From the NCBI GenBank assembly GCA_965222695.1, contig OZ244967.1, positions 3,720,001-3,784,000 of the forward strand: DNA of 64,000 nucleotides, given 5' to 3'. The stretch is from UBA7957 sp965222695 (lineage in GTDB: Bacteria; Pseudomonadota; Gammaproteobacteria; Granulosicoccales; Granulosicoccaceae). Position numbers and translations under genes: made by a program. Position 1 is the stretch's first letter, and each line of letters begins with the position of its first letter. The notes below the pieces were generated by a model. The model was not told where the DNA came from and did not search any database. It worked only from the letters and a program-made list of their open reading frames with translations. This document shows, piece by piece, positions 15,926-25,587 of the stretch.

Positions 15926-16693
15926 ATGCCATTTCAGTATTTCAGTTTAGCCCTCATATTGGTACTCATCCTTGGCGGCTGCTCCAGTAGCGGCGAACAG
16001 GAAGAATATGATCCCACAAAAGGCTGGAGCGCAGAACGCTTGTATCGTGAAGCCAAGCTCAAACTCCAAGGCAAGGAATACATCACCGCCATCGACTATT
16101 TCGAAACTCTCGAAGCACGCTACCCATTCGGTAAGTACACCCAGCAAGCGCAATTGGACATAGCCTACTCCTACCTCAAACAGGATGAATTCGACAACGC
16201 CATCGCCGCAGCCGATCAATTCATCAAGCTGCATCCTCGTCACGAAGAAGTTGCTTATGCCTATTATATCAAAGGTTTAAGTAATTTCTCCCGCGGCCAG
16301 TCCGCCATGGAAAGGCTGTTTCCGAGAGACATGGCCCGGGTTGACCAAAACTGGCTGAAATCCGCTTTCGCCGACTTCGGTACCTTGATCCGACGTTATC
16401 CAAACAGTGTTTACGTCCAAGACGCCAAGCAACGAATGGTCTTTCTGCGTAATGAAATGGCGCACCATGAACTTATAACCGCTGAATATTATTATAAACG
16501 CGGCGCCATGGTTGCAGCCGTCAATCGCGCCAAGTATCTGCTGGATCACTATGACAAAACCCCGCACACCGCAGACGCCCTTGCGGTGATGGCAAAGGCC
16601 TATAAAGCGATGGGCAAGGATGAATTGGCCAAAGAAGTGTTAGAGATTCTGTCGTTGAATTCGCCGGAGCATGAGGCGCTTGAGGATAGGTAG
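15926..16693 (+). CDS. bamD: BamD, outer-membrane protein assembly lipoprotein
   Basis: BamD is the essential lipoprotein of the BAM complex that inserts beta-barrel proteins in the outer membrane. The signal peptide ends in the lipobox LILGGC, with the lipidated cysteine at residue 19. TPR-like repeats follow (TAIDYFETLEARYPFGKYTQ and QDAKQRMVFLRNEMAHHEL are family hallmarks). Length 255, close to the E. coli protein. The last two codons and the stop (TAG at 16691) lie within a 29-base copy of the MITE-like repeat end, so the natural C-terminus may have been replaced by an insertion. Confidence 0.96.
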   Translation: MPFQYFSLALILVLILGGCSSSGEQEEYDPTKGWSAERLYREAKLKLQGKEYITAIDYFETLEARYPFGKYTQQAQLDIAYSYLKQDEFDNAIAAADQFIKLHPRHEEVAYAYYIKGLSNFSRGQSAMERLFPRDMARVDQNWLKSAFADFGTLIRRYPNSVYVQDAKQRMVFLRNEMAHHELITAEYYYKRGAMVAAVNRAKYLLDHYDKTPHTADALAVMAKAYKAMGKDELAKEVLEILSLNSPEHEALEDR

Positions 16694-16715
16694 AGAGAGT
16701 TTAGACAGGCTCTTA
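16687..16715. repeat. Solo end of the MITE-like repeat at the bamD stop
   Basis: TAGGTAGAGAGAGTTTAGAC, continuing AGGCTCTTA, matches the right end of the element at 3074-3102 in 27 of 29 bases. The left arm is not present in the following sequence, so this is a remnant or partial insertion. Confidence 0.75.
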
Positions 16716-16920
16716 TACTGAATCCACGCCATCAGCCCCATCGCCTCCCAAAAATTGCAGCTTATCCCACGAAAACGGGACCACAAACGTTTAACATCCT
16801 ACTAATCCCTCATCTACTGTACCGCCCCAAAGCATGGTGCAAATTTTGCGTGCAATTCGTTAATTTGTAAATCACACGGCCGGTACTAACAACTAACTTC
16901 GCTGCAAAGCTTGCTTTTGT

Positions 16921-18534
16921 ATGGTTTCAGAAGAGTCAATTTCTCAAAACGAAATAACGATCAGTCCTGTTCAGAGTAAAGTGGCCGACTGGTATGCATT
17001 GCGTCAACTGAGCAACTATCGTCTGTTTATTCTGATCTGTATCACGGCTCTGTTTTATCTGATCCCCAATACATCAGTTTTGGGTCAATCCAATCCCAAG
17101 CTCTTTCACACTACACTCATTGCCTATTTGACGTTCGGTGTTATTTTCAATCACTTGATCCGAATTGAAAAACCCAGTCACGATACACAGTTCTACATCC
17201 AGGCCTATATCGATATTCTTTGTATCACGGTCATGATGCACGCCAGCGGCGGTATTCAAAGCGGCCTGGGTATATTGATGGTCGCCAATATCGCGATAAT
17301 CGGTATCTTCACACTCGCACAATACACCTTTTTGTTCGCCGCCATTGCGACCACCGCGGTATTGGCGCAAGAAATTTATGCGGACATTTCATCCATATCG
17401 GCCAATACCAGCCTTGAAAAAACCGGTTTTACTGGAATGGCACTGTTTGCGGTAGCCTATATTACTTCCGTGTTGTTGCAAAAACGTTTTCCCTACCGGG
17501 CTAACGAACAAGAAAAACTACAGCGGGAAGTTGTTCGCGCTGAAGAACTGAACCAGCAGATCATACAACAAATGGACTCAGGCATAGTTGTTATCAATGA
17601 ACAAAACGAGGTGCAGTTAATCAACGACAGTGCTCTTGCTCTTCTGGGCACGGAAGAACTTAGACATAAAAGAACCCTTTCCGAACTTAGCCCGAAACTG
17701 CAAGCATCATACATCGACTGGGAACAATCTCCCTACAGTGGAATTAAGTCCTTTAAAAATGAAGTTAACGGAAGCGATCTATTACCGCATTTTACATCCC
17801 TGGAAAATCACGGAACCCTGATACATCTTGAGGACTACGGACAGATAGCTCAGCAAGTTCAACAATTAAAACTGGTCTCCCTGGGTGAATTAACTGCCAG
17901 TATTGCACACGAAATCAGAAATCCGCTCGCTGCAATCAGTAATTCCATACAGCTGCTGTCAGAGAGCGGTGAAATGGAATCCGAAAACAGACGAATACTG
18001 GATATTGCTGAGCGCCATTGCGCACGGATTAATCGCATAGTCGAAGATATTCTGCAATTATCCAGGCAGGAAAGAAATAATCCGGAGAAAATCGATTTAA
18101 ACGACTATTTGCGTGAATTTACCCATCGCTTCAAAGAACAAATTTCCAATAGCAATATCCAGCTTGAACTTAAAGAATCCTCAACATTATCGGTTGAATT
18201 CGACAAATCCCATCTTGAACAGATTTTAACCAATCTCTGCACCAACGCTATAGCCCACAATCCCGAGAAGAAGAGTCTTAAAATTATTATCTCTTTTGGA
18301 AAAGTCGGCTCAAGACAGCAACCGTTTGTGGTCGTCAGTGACAATGGAAAAGGTATTGAAAAAGACACGGTCAATGACGTGTTCGAGCCCTTTTACACCA
18401 CCACACACGAAGGTACCGGATTAGGCTTATTTATCATTCGAGAACTCTGTGAGATTAACAATGCGCAGATAAGTTATGTTGCACAAAAAATCGGGGCGGG
18501 ATTCCGAATTCTAATTGGGCAGGGATCTGAATAA
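16921..18534 (+). CDS. pilS: PilS, membrane sensor histidine kinase for pilin expression
   Basis: PilS senses pilin in the inner membrane and phosphorylates or dephosphorylates PilR. The first 200 residues contain about six membrane segments. A PAS-like linker follows (MDSGIVVINEQNEVQLINDS). The phospho-acceptor histidine is residue 330 in TASIAHEIRNPLAA. The ATPase domain shows N box LEQILTNLCTNAI, then VVVSDNGKGI and EGTGLGLFI. The 227-base gap before it holds the MITE remnant and no gene. pilR begins six bases after its stop. Confidence 0.95.
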   Translation: MVSEESISQNEITISPVQSKVADWYALRQLSNYRLFILICITALFYLIPNTSVLGQSNPKLFHTTLIAYLTFGVIFNHLIRIEKPSHDTQFYIQAYIDILCITVMMHASGGIQSGLGILMVANIAIIGIFTLAQYTFLFAAIATTAVLAQEIYADISSISANTSLEKTGFTGMALFAVAYITSVLLQKRFPYRANEQEKLQREVVRAEELNQQIIQQMDSGIVVINEQNEVQLINDSALALLGTEELRHKRTLSELSPKLQASYIDWEQSPYSGIKSFKNEVNGSDLLPHFTSLENHGTLIHLEDYGQIAQQVQQLKLVSLGELTASIAHEIRNPLAAISNSIQLLSESGEMESENRRILDIAERHCARINRIVEDILQLSRQERNNPEKIDLNDYLREFTHRFKEQISNSNIQLELKESSTLSVEFDKSHLEQILTNLCTNAIAHNPEKKSLKIIISFGKVGSRQQPFVVVSDNGKGIEKDTVNDVFEPFYTTTHEGTGLGLFIIRELCEINNAQISYVAQKIGAGFRILIGQGSE

Positions 18535-18540
18535 ATCTAT

Positions 18541-19932
18541 ATGGCCGGGCAAACTGCTTTAATTATAGATGATGAGCCGGATATTCGGGAACTGGTCACC
18601 ATCACTGTTACCCGCCTGGGCTTGGAATGTCACTCTGCGGCCAATTTGGGTGAAGCAAAACATATTCTTCAAAATCATAATATCAATGTCTGCCTGACCG
18701 ACATGCGCTTGCCTGATGGTAACGGGGTTGACTTTGTCGCCTTTATGCAGAATCACTATCCACAGATCCCGGTTGCAGTAATCACCGCACATGGAAGTAT
18801 GGATGCAGCAGTCAAAGCCATGAAAAGCGGAGCATTTGACTTTGTATCCAAGCCTGTAAATTTAAACTTGTTGCGAAAATTGATAGAAACCGCCACAAAA
18901 TCCACATTTGCCGCTACTGAAGCTTTATCCGACCCCAATAATACTGAGCGATCCGCCTGCTCACACGAATTGACTCTGGATGCAAAACTGCTGGGCAATT
19001 CAAAACCTATGCGGAAGCTGAAAAAAATGATACTTAAGCTTGCAAAAAGCCAGGCTCCGGTACTGATCAGTGGGGAATCAGGTACAGGTAAAGAACTGGT
19101 TGCAAGACTGATACATGAATGTGGACCTCGAGCCGACAAGCCGTTTATTCCGGTTAACTGCGGGGCAATTCCAGCCGAATTGATGGAAAGTGAGTTTTTC
19201 GGCCATAGAAAAGGCAGTTTCACCGGCGCTATTACGGATAAGCCAGGGCTGTTCCAGGTGGCAGAAGACGGCACACTTTTTCTGGATGAAGTCGCTGAAT
19301 TGCCACTCTATATGCAGGTAAAACTGCTCAGGGTTATCCAGGAAAAAGCGGTGAAACCAATCGGTGAAAACCGGGAGATCCCCATCAATGTGAGAATTAT
19401 CAGCGCCAGCTATAAGAACCTGGAAACCGAGGTTACCGAATCAAAGTTCAGGCATGATTTGTATTATCGCCTGAACGTCATCAGTGTCCAGGTTCCATCG
19501 CTGAGAGAGAGACCGGAGGATATTCCGCTTCTCGTTGAACATATACTAAGCAAAATTGCCCACAAATGGGGAGAAGTGCAGCCTTTTCCGATTAGCGAAG
19601 AAGCTCTCACGTTATTGCAAGGTCACCAGTTTACGGGAAATGTCAGAGAACTGGAAAATATCTTGGAAAGAGCGGTTACGCTTGCAGAATCCAGTGATCT
19701 TAAATCAAGCGATTTGCAACTAACGGTATCGAGTCAGGGTTTGAACAAGCCTTCACGAACGACAGAATCCGAAAGTCTGCAAGATCACGAGAATCAATTG
19801 ATTCTGTCAACTCTCGAAAAGAATCAATGGAATCGAAAAGCCGCGGCCAAAGAGCTTGGATTAACTTATCGGCAGCTGCGTTACCGTTTGCAAAAAATCC
19901 AACTTGACAGAAACGAAGGGGTCGAAGATTAG
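18541..19932 (+). CDS. pilR: PilR, sigma-54-dependent response regulator
   Basis: PilR activates the sigma-54 promoter of the major pilin gene. The receiver domain has the acidic pair DDE at residues 10-12 and the phosphorylated aspartate 54 (CLTDMRLPDG). The AAA+ domain has GESGTGKE, the sigma-54 contact loop GSFTGAI and TLFLDEVAE. A Fis-type helix-turn-helix closes the protein (NRKAAAKELGLTYRQLRYRL). Length 463 is usual. Sites resembling PilR targets lie just downstream of its stop, before pilA. Confidence 0.95.
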   Translation: MAGQTALIIDDEPDIRELVTITVTRLGLECHSAANLGEAKHILQNHNINVCLTDMRLPDGNGVDFVAFMQNHYPQIPVAVITAHGSMDAAVKAMKSGAFDFVSKPVNLNLLRKLIETATKSTFAATEALSDPNNTERSACSHELTLDAKLLGNSKPMRKLKKMILKLAKSQAPVLISGESGTGKELVARLIHECGPRADKPFIPVNCGAIPAELMESEFFGHRKGSFTGAITDKPGLFQVAEDGTLFLDEVAELPLYMQVKLLRVIQEKAVKPIGENREIPINVRIISASYKNLETEVTESKFRHDLYYRLNVISVQVPSLRERPEDIPLLVEHILSKIAHKWGEVQPFPISEEALTLLQGHQFTGNVRELENILERAVTLAESSDLKSSDLQLTVSSQGLNKPSRTTESESLQDHENQLILSTLEKNQWNRKAAAKELGLTYRQLRYRLQKIQLDRNEGVED

Positions 19933-19964
19933 ATTTTAGTTAAAATACATCTCTAGTTATCACA

Positions 19965-20002
19965 TGACATTACTCAATGTCATTTAGTGACATATTTGTC
20001 AC
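19965..20002 (+). promoter_or_regulatory. Candidate PilR enhancer: paired TGACA/TGTCA palindromes
   Basis: TGACAT-TACTCA-ATGTCA (19965-19982) and GTGACATATTTGTCAC (19987-20002, a perfect palindrome) stand about 90-125 bases upstream of the sigma-54 promoter. PilR of Pseudomonas aeruginosa binds several TGTC-containing sites in this position. The assignment to PilR is inferred. Confidence 0.65.
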
Positions 20003-20090
20003 TATCCACTAACCGGTAGGCCCATGATTGCCCTTACTTTGCTTCACTTTTCTTGCATAGAATCAACGGATTAAATAGCTCAACAAGTCT

Positions 20091-20107
20091 TTGGCATAAC
20101 AGATGCA
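20091..20107 (+). promoter_or_regulatory. Sigma-54 promoter of pilA
   Basis: TTGGCATAACAGATGCA has the invariant GG and GC exactly ten bases apart (-24/-12 spacing) and good agreement with TGGCA-N-TGC. It stands about 100 bases before the pilA start codon. Confidence 0.85.
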
Positions 20108-20206
20108 GTATCAGCTCAAGCGGAAACTGGCGCTAAACTGTGCCCAGTGAAATGCTAAGCAATGATGCGAATCTAAATTACCACTTTTTTTCTGGAGAAA
20201 AAAGAC

Positions 20207-20674
20207 ATGATGAAGCAAAAAGCCCAAAAAGGTTTTACACTTATTGAATTAATGATCGTTATTGCGATTATTGGTATACTCGCCGCTGTCGCTGTTCCTC
20301 AATATGCTCAGTACACTAAGCGTGCTGCATTTTCCGAAGTTAAGATCGCAGTTTCACCGATAAAATCTGCAATAGAAGATTGCTATCAACGTAATGCAGG
20401 TAGCGCAACATGTAACGCTTCGGCAGCAACAGCTACTATCCAAGGTCAGGTGACTGACGCAATGCTATTACGTGCAGCAACTGCTGATTTAGTCGCTACT
20501 GTTGGTCTAAGTGGTGGTGCAGCTCCGATTATCACCGCTACCTCTGCAGCTGCAGAAGGCTTTAATGGCGAGACTTACACTTTAACAGGTACTGTTGGCG
20601 GTACTGCAGGTACTGATGCTTATATTTCGAATTGGTCTGAAGGCGGAACTGGCTGTAATGAGGGCTGGTGTTAA
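20207..20674 (+). CDS. pilA: PilA, major type IV pilin
   Basis: PilA is the structural subunit of the type IV pilus. The short leader MMKQKAQKG is cut before F by PilD; the mature protein begins FTLIELMIVIAIIGILAAVA with the conserved glutamate 5. The globular domain is rich in A, T and G and has two cysteine pairs, IEDCYQRNAGSATC in the middle and GCNEGWC at the very end, the latter likely closing the D-loop. Length 155. TGGAGAAAA precedes the ATG. It has its own sigma-54 promoter and terminator. Confidence 0.96.
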   Translation: MMKQKAQKGFTLIELMIVIAIIGILAAVAVPQYAQYTKRAAFSEVKIAVSPIKSAIEDCYQRNAGSATCNASAATATIQGQVTDAMLLRAATADLVATVGLSGGAAPIITATSAAAEGFNGETYTLTGTVGGTAGTDAYISNWSEGGTGCNEGWC

Positions 20675-20725
20675 GTTGTAATCAAAATTGAAATATCGTT
20701 TTACAACATAGTAGTTGTGTAAAAG

Positions 20726-20755
20726 AGGCCGGCATTTTTTGTCGGCCTTTGTTTA
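20726..20755 (+). terminator. Rho-independent terminator of pilA
   Basis: AGGCCGGC and GTCGGCCT pair (one G-T wobble) around ATTTTTT and are followed by TTGTTTA. It explains strong single-gene expression of pilA. The rest of the gap to pilB (up to 20962) shows no gene or clear promoter. Confidence 0.8.
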
Positions 20756-20962
20756 TATCCCAATATAGGCGAATTAGTTCATCCTACCACGAAATCAACA
20801 TTTCTAATCAACTATTGAGTGTGTTCGGCAAATAGAGCTCTGCGCACATTAGTTGATCTATATTAATTACGATTTTAATCTCCAAATCTCACGCTTAAGT
20901 GACCCAATTCTATGCCGATAAATACAAAATACTAGTCTCAAACAATTTCCTGGAAAAGCAAA

Positions 20963-22693
20963 ATGCAGACGAACAGCACTGTTTCTGTCGAAAAAAACGC
21001 GAATTCAGCACCGTTAACCGGTATATCAAAAAGACTGGTAAAAGACGGCTTGATTAACGAAAAAGACGCAGTGGAAGCAGTTGTCGAGGCTCGTGCAAAG
21101 GATATTCCCTTCGTCCACTATGTCGTCAATAATCTTAATTTATCAGAAAGCTTGATAGCCGCATCGTTGGGCCGGGAGTTTGGGATTCCGGTATTTGATG
21201 TATCCAGAATTAACCCGGACACGATCCCTTCAAAACTTGTTAAAGAAGAGTTAGTCTCGAAACACCGTGCCGTTCCCATTAGTGTCCGGGGGTCACAATT
21301 ATATGTAGCCCTGTCCGACCCCACTAATACGGCCGCACTGGATGCCTTTAAGTTTTCGTCGGGATTACGCGTCGAAGCCGTATTGGCGGAAGAAATCAAG
21401 CTCGATAAGTTAATCCAGCAGGTTATCGAAGGTCAGAGCAGTAATCTTGTTGATGACCTGGATGCGAGTTTTGACAATATCGATATCGATGATGATGAAA
21501 GCAAGGATGATGATGATAGTAACGAAATTGACGATACGCCAGTTGTCCGCTTTGTCAATAAAGTTCTCCTGGATGCGATAAAAAGGGGAGCATCGGATAT
21601 CCATATCGAGCCTTATGAAAAGGCATTTCGGGTTCGATTTCGAATCGATGGTATTTTACAGGAAGTCGTCTCACCACCGCTCAATATGTCGGAGAAGATT
21701 ACCGCACGCCTCAAAGTTATGTCGCGTATGGATATCTCCGAGCGGCGGGTTCCACAGGATGGAAGAATCAAACTTAAACTGTCTAAAACGCGGGCGATAG
21801 ATTTTCGCGTAAATACCTGCCCAACGCTGTTTGGCGAGAAGACTGTTCTGCGAATTCTGGACCCGAGCAGTGCGCAGTTGGGGATAGACGCATTGGGCTA
21901 TGAGGAAGAGCAAAAATCGCTTTATATGAATGCTCTGGCAAACCCGTATGGAATGATACTTGTCACCGGCCCTACGGGCAGTGGTAAAACCGTGTCACTC
22001 TATACCGGGCTCAATATTCTCAATAAACCGGATACCAATATATCCACCGCCGAAGATCCGGCTGAAATTAATCTGGAAGGAATCAATCAGGTTAATGTTA
22101 ATCCTAAGGCCGGTTTGACTTTTGCCGAAGCCCTAAAGTCATTCCTTCGTCAGGATCCGGATGTCATTATGGTGGGTGAGATACGGGATATTGAAACCGG
22201 TAACATTGCTATAAAGGCTGCGCAAACCGGCCATCTTGTATTATCCACACTGCATACAAATGATGCGCCTCAGACACTATCCCGCCTGGTCAATATGGGT
22301 ATTCCACCATTTAATATAGCCAGTGCCGTCACTCTGATCATAGCCCAGCGTCTCGGCCGCAGACTGTGTGAAGCTTGTAAAACTGAAGTTGACATTCCTC
22401 ACGAAGCGCTCCTGGAAGAAGGGTTTACTGAAGATCAATTGGAGGATCTGACTGTTTACAAAGCTGTGGGGTGCAACAAGTGCAATGAAGGATACAAGGG
22501 GCGCGTAGGCATTTATCAGGTCATGCCAATCAGTGAAAAGATTGCTCGAATTGTGATGGAAGGCGGCAACGCCATGGATATAGCCGATCAAGCGAAATTA
22601 GAGAAAATTCCGGATCTTCGCGAGTCAGCATTAAAGAAAGTCGCTCAAGGAATTTTAAGCCTGGAAGAAGCCAACCGAGTCACCAAGGACTAA
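20963..22693 (+). CDS. pilB: PilB, type IV pilus extension ATPase
   Basis: PilB is the cytoplasmic hexameric ATPase that powers pilus extension. The 576 residues include an N-terminal MshEN-like domain, a very acidic linker (residues about 165-190, DDDESKDDDDSNE), the Walker A GPTGSGKT near residue 336, the Asp and His boxes (MVGEIRDIETGNIAIKAAQT, STLHTNDAPQ) and a tetracysteine zinc site (CEACKTE and CNKCNEG) typical of PilB/GspE and absent from the retraction ATPase PilT. TGGAAA precedes the ATG. pilC follows after six bases. Confidence 0.97.
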   Translation: MQTNSTVSVEKNANSAPLTGISKRLVKDGLINEKDAVEAVVEARAKDIPFVHYVVNNLNLSESLIAASLGREFGIPVFDVSRINPDTIPSKLVKEELVSKHRAVPISVRGSQLYVALSDPTNTAALDAFKFSSGLRVEAVLAEEIKLDKLIQQVIEGQSSNLVDDLDASFDNIDIDDDESKDDDDSNEIDDTPVVRFVNKVLLDAIKRGASDIHIEPYEKAFRVRFRIDGILQEVVSPPLNMSEKITARLKVMSRMDISERRVPQDGRIKLKLSKTRAIDFRVNTCPTLFGEKTVLRILDPSSAQLGIDALGYEEEQKSLYMNALANPYGMILVTGPTGSGKTVSLYTGLNILNKPDTNISTAEDPAEINLEGINQVNVNPKAGLTFAEALKSFLRQDPDVIMVGEIRDIETGNIAIKAAQTGHLVLSTLHTNDAPQTLSRLVNMGIPPFNIASAVTLIIAQRLGRRLCEACKTEVDIPHEALLEEGFTEDQLEDLTVYKAVGCNKCNEGYKGRVGIYQVMPISEKIARIVMEGGNAMDIADQAKLEKIPDLRESALKKVAQGILSLEEANRVTKD

Positions 22694-22699
22694 AAGAAA

Positions 22700-23935
22700 A
22701 TGTCTGAAACACAATCTGTAGCAGAAGCGAATAGAGAGGCCCAACGCACTCTGTACGAATGGGAAGGCAAGGATAAAAAGGGTTCTAAAATCCGAGGAAC
22801 CATGTCAGCACAGAGCGTTGACCTGATTAAAGCGAAACTGCGCAGGCAAGGGATTGTACCCATAAGGATCAAAAAGCAGGCTAAGCGAAAAGGTCGGGAA
22901 AAAATCGAGACCGCCGATATCGCTATCTTTGCACGCCAACTCACGACCATGATGCAATCAGGAATCCCAATGGTTCAGGCCTTGGAAATTGTAGCCCAGG
23001 GTCTGGAAAAAAAATCCATGCGGGATCTGGTGTTTGCAATAAAAGCGGACGTTGAATCGGGCAGTAGTTTTGGTTCCGCACTCACAAGGCATCCTGATCA
23101 ATTTGACGATCTGTTCTGCAGCCTTGTAGAAGCCGGTGAGCAATCTGGTACTTTGGACACGTTGTTAAATGAAATAGCGACTTACAAGGAAAAATCGGAA
23201 GCCCTGAGAAAAAAGATTAAAAAAGCGATGACCTACCCGATTTCAGTATTGGTTATAGCCAGCATTGTAACGGGAATATTATTAGTATTTGTCGTACCTC
23301 AATTCGAAACACTATTTAAGAGTGTTGGCTCTGATCTTCCCGCCTTTACCAAACTTGTCGTTAAGCTGTCAGAATTAATGCAAGCATGGTGGTATGTAAT
23401 AATAGCGATTATAGGTGTAACCATTTTCACTTTTAAGAAAATGCGAAAAATATCCCCTCAGTTCAATAAGTCAGTCGATCGCCTATCTCTAAAACTGCCG
23501 GTTTTCGGATCAATCATCATCAAAGCCGCAACCGCACGCTTCTCCAGAACACTGTCTACCATGTCGCGAGCCGGTGTACCTATCGTTGAAGCCATGGAAA
23601 GCGTAGCCGGCACCGCGGGCAATGAGATCTTCAAAGAAGCCATATTAAAAATGAAAGACGAGGCTGCGACCGGTCAAAGGCTGCAGGTTTCGATTGCTCA
23701 ATCGGGACTGTTTTCCAATATGGTGGTTCAAATGGTGGCCATAGGTGAAGAGGCAGGCTCAATTGACGATATGCTTGCCAAAGTGGCCGAATTTTACGAG
23801 GCCGAGGTAGACAACGATGTCGATGCCTTGACCAGCATGATGGAACCGATGATTATGGCATTCCTGGGTGTTGTGATCGGGGGACTGGTACTTGCAATGT
23901 ATCTGCCGATCTTTAAAATGGGCGATGCATTTTAG
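22700..23935 (+). CDS. pilC: PilC, type IV pilus inner-membrane platform protein
   Basis: PilC is the rotary platform in the inner membrane that PilB acts on. The 411-residue protein has two GspF-type repeats (FARQLTTMMQSGIPMVQALE and FSRTLSTMSRAGVPIVEAME) and three membrane segments near residues 185-210, 235-255 and 385-405. AAGGA lies just before the ATG and overlaps the end of pilB, so the two are coupled. Confidence 0.97.
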   Translation: MSETQSVAEANREAQRTLYEWEGKDKKGSKIRGTMSAQSVDLIKAKLRRQGIVPIRIKKQAKRKGREKIETADIAIFARQLTTMMQSGIPMVQALEIVAQGLEKKSMRDLVFAIKADVESGSSFGSALTRHPDQFDDLFCSLVEAGEQSGTLDTLLNEIATYKEKSEALRKKIKKAMTYPISVLVIASIVTGILLVFVVPQFETLFKSVGSDLPAFTKLVVKLSELMQAWWYVIIAIIGVTIFTFKKMRKISPQFNKSVDRLSLKLPVFGSIIIKAATARFSRTLSTMSRAGVPIVEAMESVAGTAGNEIFKEAILKMKDEAATGQRLQVSIAQSGLFSNMVVQMVAIGEEAGSIDDMLAKVAEFYEAEVDNDVDALTSMMEPMIMAFLGVVIGGLVLAMYLPIFKMGDAF

Positions 23936-23964
23936 AAAAAACCGGCTTCCACTTTCTGTCTTTT

Positions 23965-24840
23965 ATGACCACCCTGGAGTTATTACAGGCTAATCCCGTG
24001 CTGTTTCTGGCAACCGTTGCGGTGTTCAGCCTGTTTGTCGGGAGCTTTTTGAATGTTGTTATCCATCGACTGCCGATAATGATGGAAAATGCCTGGACGC
24101 AAGAGTGCCGGACGCTGTTAAATTGCAACTCTGAGGAAAACGGCAAATCGTCCGATATCGAGGAAACATTCAATTTAATGGTGCCTCGATCGCGATGTCC
24201 GGCCTGCGATCAGCAAATCAAGTTTTGGCAGAATATTCCCGTGGTCAGTTATCTGATACTCGGCGGGAAATGTGCCAACTGCAAAACGCACATATCCTTA
24301 CAGTACCCCAGTGTTGAACTTGTTACCGCGGTGTTGTCCGTGCTGGTGGCTCAACAGTTCGGTGTCAGTATTCAGACGCTGGCGGGACTTGTAATAACAT
24401 GGTCGCTTGTTGCCCTGACCATGATAGATTTCAAGCATACGCTATTACCGGATGATATCACCCTTCCCGTATTGTGGCTTGGGCTGATTGCCAGCTTAGT
24501 ACCTGTGTTTGTCTCTCCACCGGAAGCTATCATTGGCGCATCTGTCGGCTACTTATCTCTCTGGTCGGTTTACTGGATATTCAAATTGCTGACCGGCAAG
24601 GAGGGCATGGGATATGGTGATTTCAAGCTACTGGGATTATTCGGAGCCTGGTTTGGATGGAGTTCCGTCCCGGTAATTATCTTGCTCTCTTCGGTGGTCG
24701 GTGCTGCTGTTGGCGTATCTCTGATACTGTTAAAGGGCCGGGACAAAAACATACCTATCCCCTTTGGCCCTTATCTGGCAGCGGCGGGGTGGATCTTTAT
24801 GGTCTACGGCGAGGATCTTTTAAGGCTCTATTTTCCCTAA
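23965..24840 (+). CDS. pilD: PilD, prepilin peptidase and N-methyltransferase
   Basis: PilD removes the pilin leader and methylates the new N-terminal phenylalanine. The 291-residue membrane protein has the cytosolic zinc motif CPAC (78-81) and CANC (103-106) and the two catalytic aspartate regions TMIDFKHTLLPDD and GMGYGDFKLLG. About eight membrane segments are visible. The ribosome site is weak. It follows pilC by 29 bases and precedes coaE, as in pseudomonads. Confidence 0.97.
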   Translation: MTTLELLQANPVLFLATVAVFSLFVGSFLNVVIHRLPIMMENAWTQECRTLLNCNSEENGKSSDIEETFNLMVPRSRCPACDQQIKFWQNIPVVSYLILGGKCANCKTHISLQYPSVELVTAVLSVLVAQQFGVSIQTLAGLVITWSLVALTMIDFKHTLLPDDITLPVLWLGLIASLVPVFVSPPEAIIGASVGYLSLWSVYWIFKLLTGKEGMGYGDFKLLGLFGAWFGWSSVPVIILLSSVVGAAVGVSLILLKGRDKNIPIPFGPYLAAAGWIFMVYGEDLLRLYFP

Positions 24841-24940
24841 GAGCCGTTAATCTGTTCCGGCCCCATTTCCGAAAAAACCGCTCAATACCAGACCCCGAAA
24901 ACGTATATACTTGCCGCAGTGGGTAATCGGAATCAGCACC

Positions 24941-25564
24941 ATGCTTAAAGTGGCACTAACCGGAGGTATCGCCAGTGGAAAATCCACTGTATCCGCTGAG
25001 TTCGAGAAACTGGGTGTGCCCGTCATTGATGCAGACATTATTGCTCGAGAAGTGGTTGAGCCGGGCAATAAGCCGCTTGCTCGTCTGGTCAAATTATGTG
25101 GCAAATCTATCTTAAGGGATGATGGCTCGCTGAACCGCCCGGCTCTTCGCCAAATCATCTTTTCCGATTCGGCCAAGAAAAAGCTGGTCGAGGATATTTT
25201 ACATCCTGCAATAAGACAAAGATCGGATCTACTTTTAAAACAACACGAGGACACGGGAGCGGATTATTGCATCTATGTTATACCACTATTGTTGGAGAGC
25301 GGTCAGACGGATCGATTTGACCGTGTTCTGGTTGTGGATGTACCTATAGAAACTCAGATCGAGCGCGTAATGACCCGGGATTCCGCCAGCAAAGAGGAAG
25401 CCGAATCAATTATTCTCTCTCAGGTCGATCGATCGGCAAGGCTAAAAGCCGCGAGTGATGTTATCAACAATACCGGGACTTTGGATCATGTTCGGAAACA
25501 AGTTCTTGCACTACATCGGCATTACTCTAAATTGAGTAAAATAGCATCTACCCGGGAATCATAA
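24941..25564 (+). CDS. coaE: Dephospho-CoA kinase
   Basis: CoaE phosphorylates dephospho-CoA in the last step of coenzyme A synthesis. The 207-residue protein begins MLKVALTGGIASGKSTV with the P-loop and has the DADIIAREVVEPG substrate segment and the LID region with RVMTRDSASKEEAE. I prefer ATG 24941 to an in-frame start at 24911, which would add ten atypical residues. pilBCD-coaE-zapD is a conserved gammaproteobacterial order. Confidence 0.95.
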   Translation: MLKVALTGGIASGKSTVSAEFEKLGVPVIDADIIAREVVEPGNKPLARLVKLCGKSILRDDGSLNRPALRQIIFSDSAKKKLVEDILHPAIRQRSDLLLKQHEDTGADYCIYVIPLLLESGQTDRFDRVLVVDVPIETQIERVMTRDSASKEEAESIILSQVDRSARLKAASDVINNTGTLDHVRKQVLALHRHYSKLSKIASTRES

Positions 25565-25587
25565 GGAATCGTCTATTCGGAAAACCT

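Noticed and set aside
24840..24862. Third copy of the MITE-like end (TAAGAGCCGTTAATCTGTT)
   Set aside because: Only the first eight bases match well and the rest needs gaps; probably chance.
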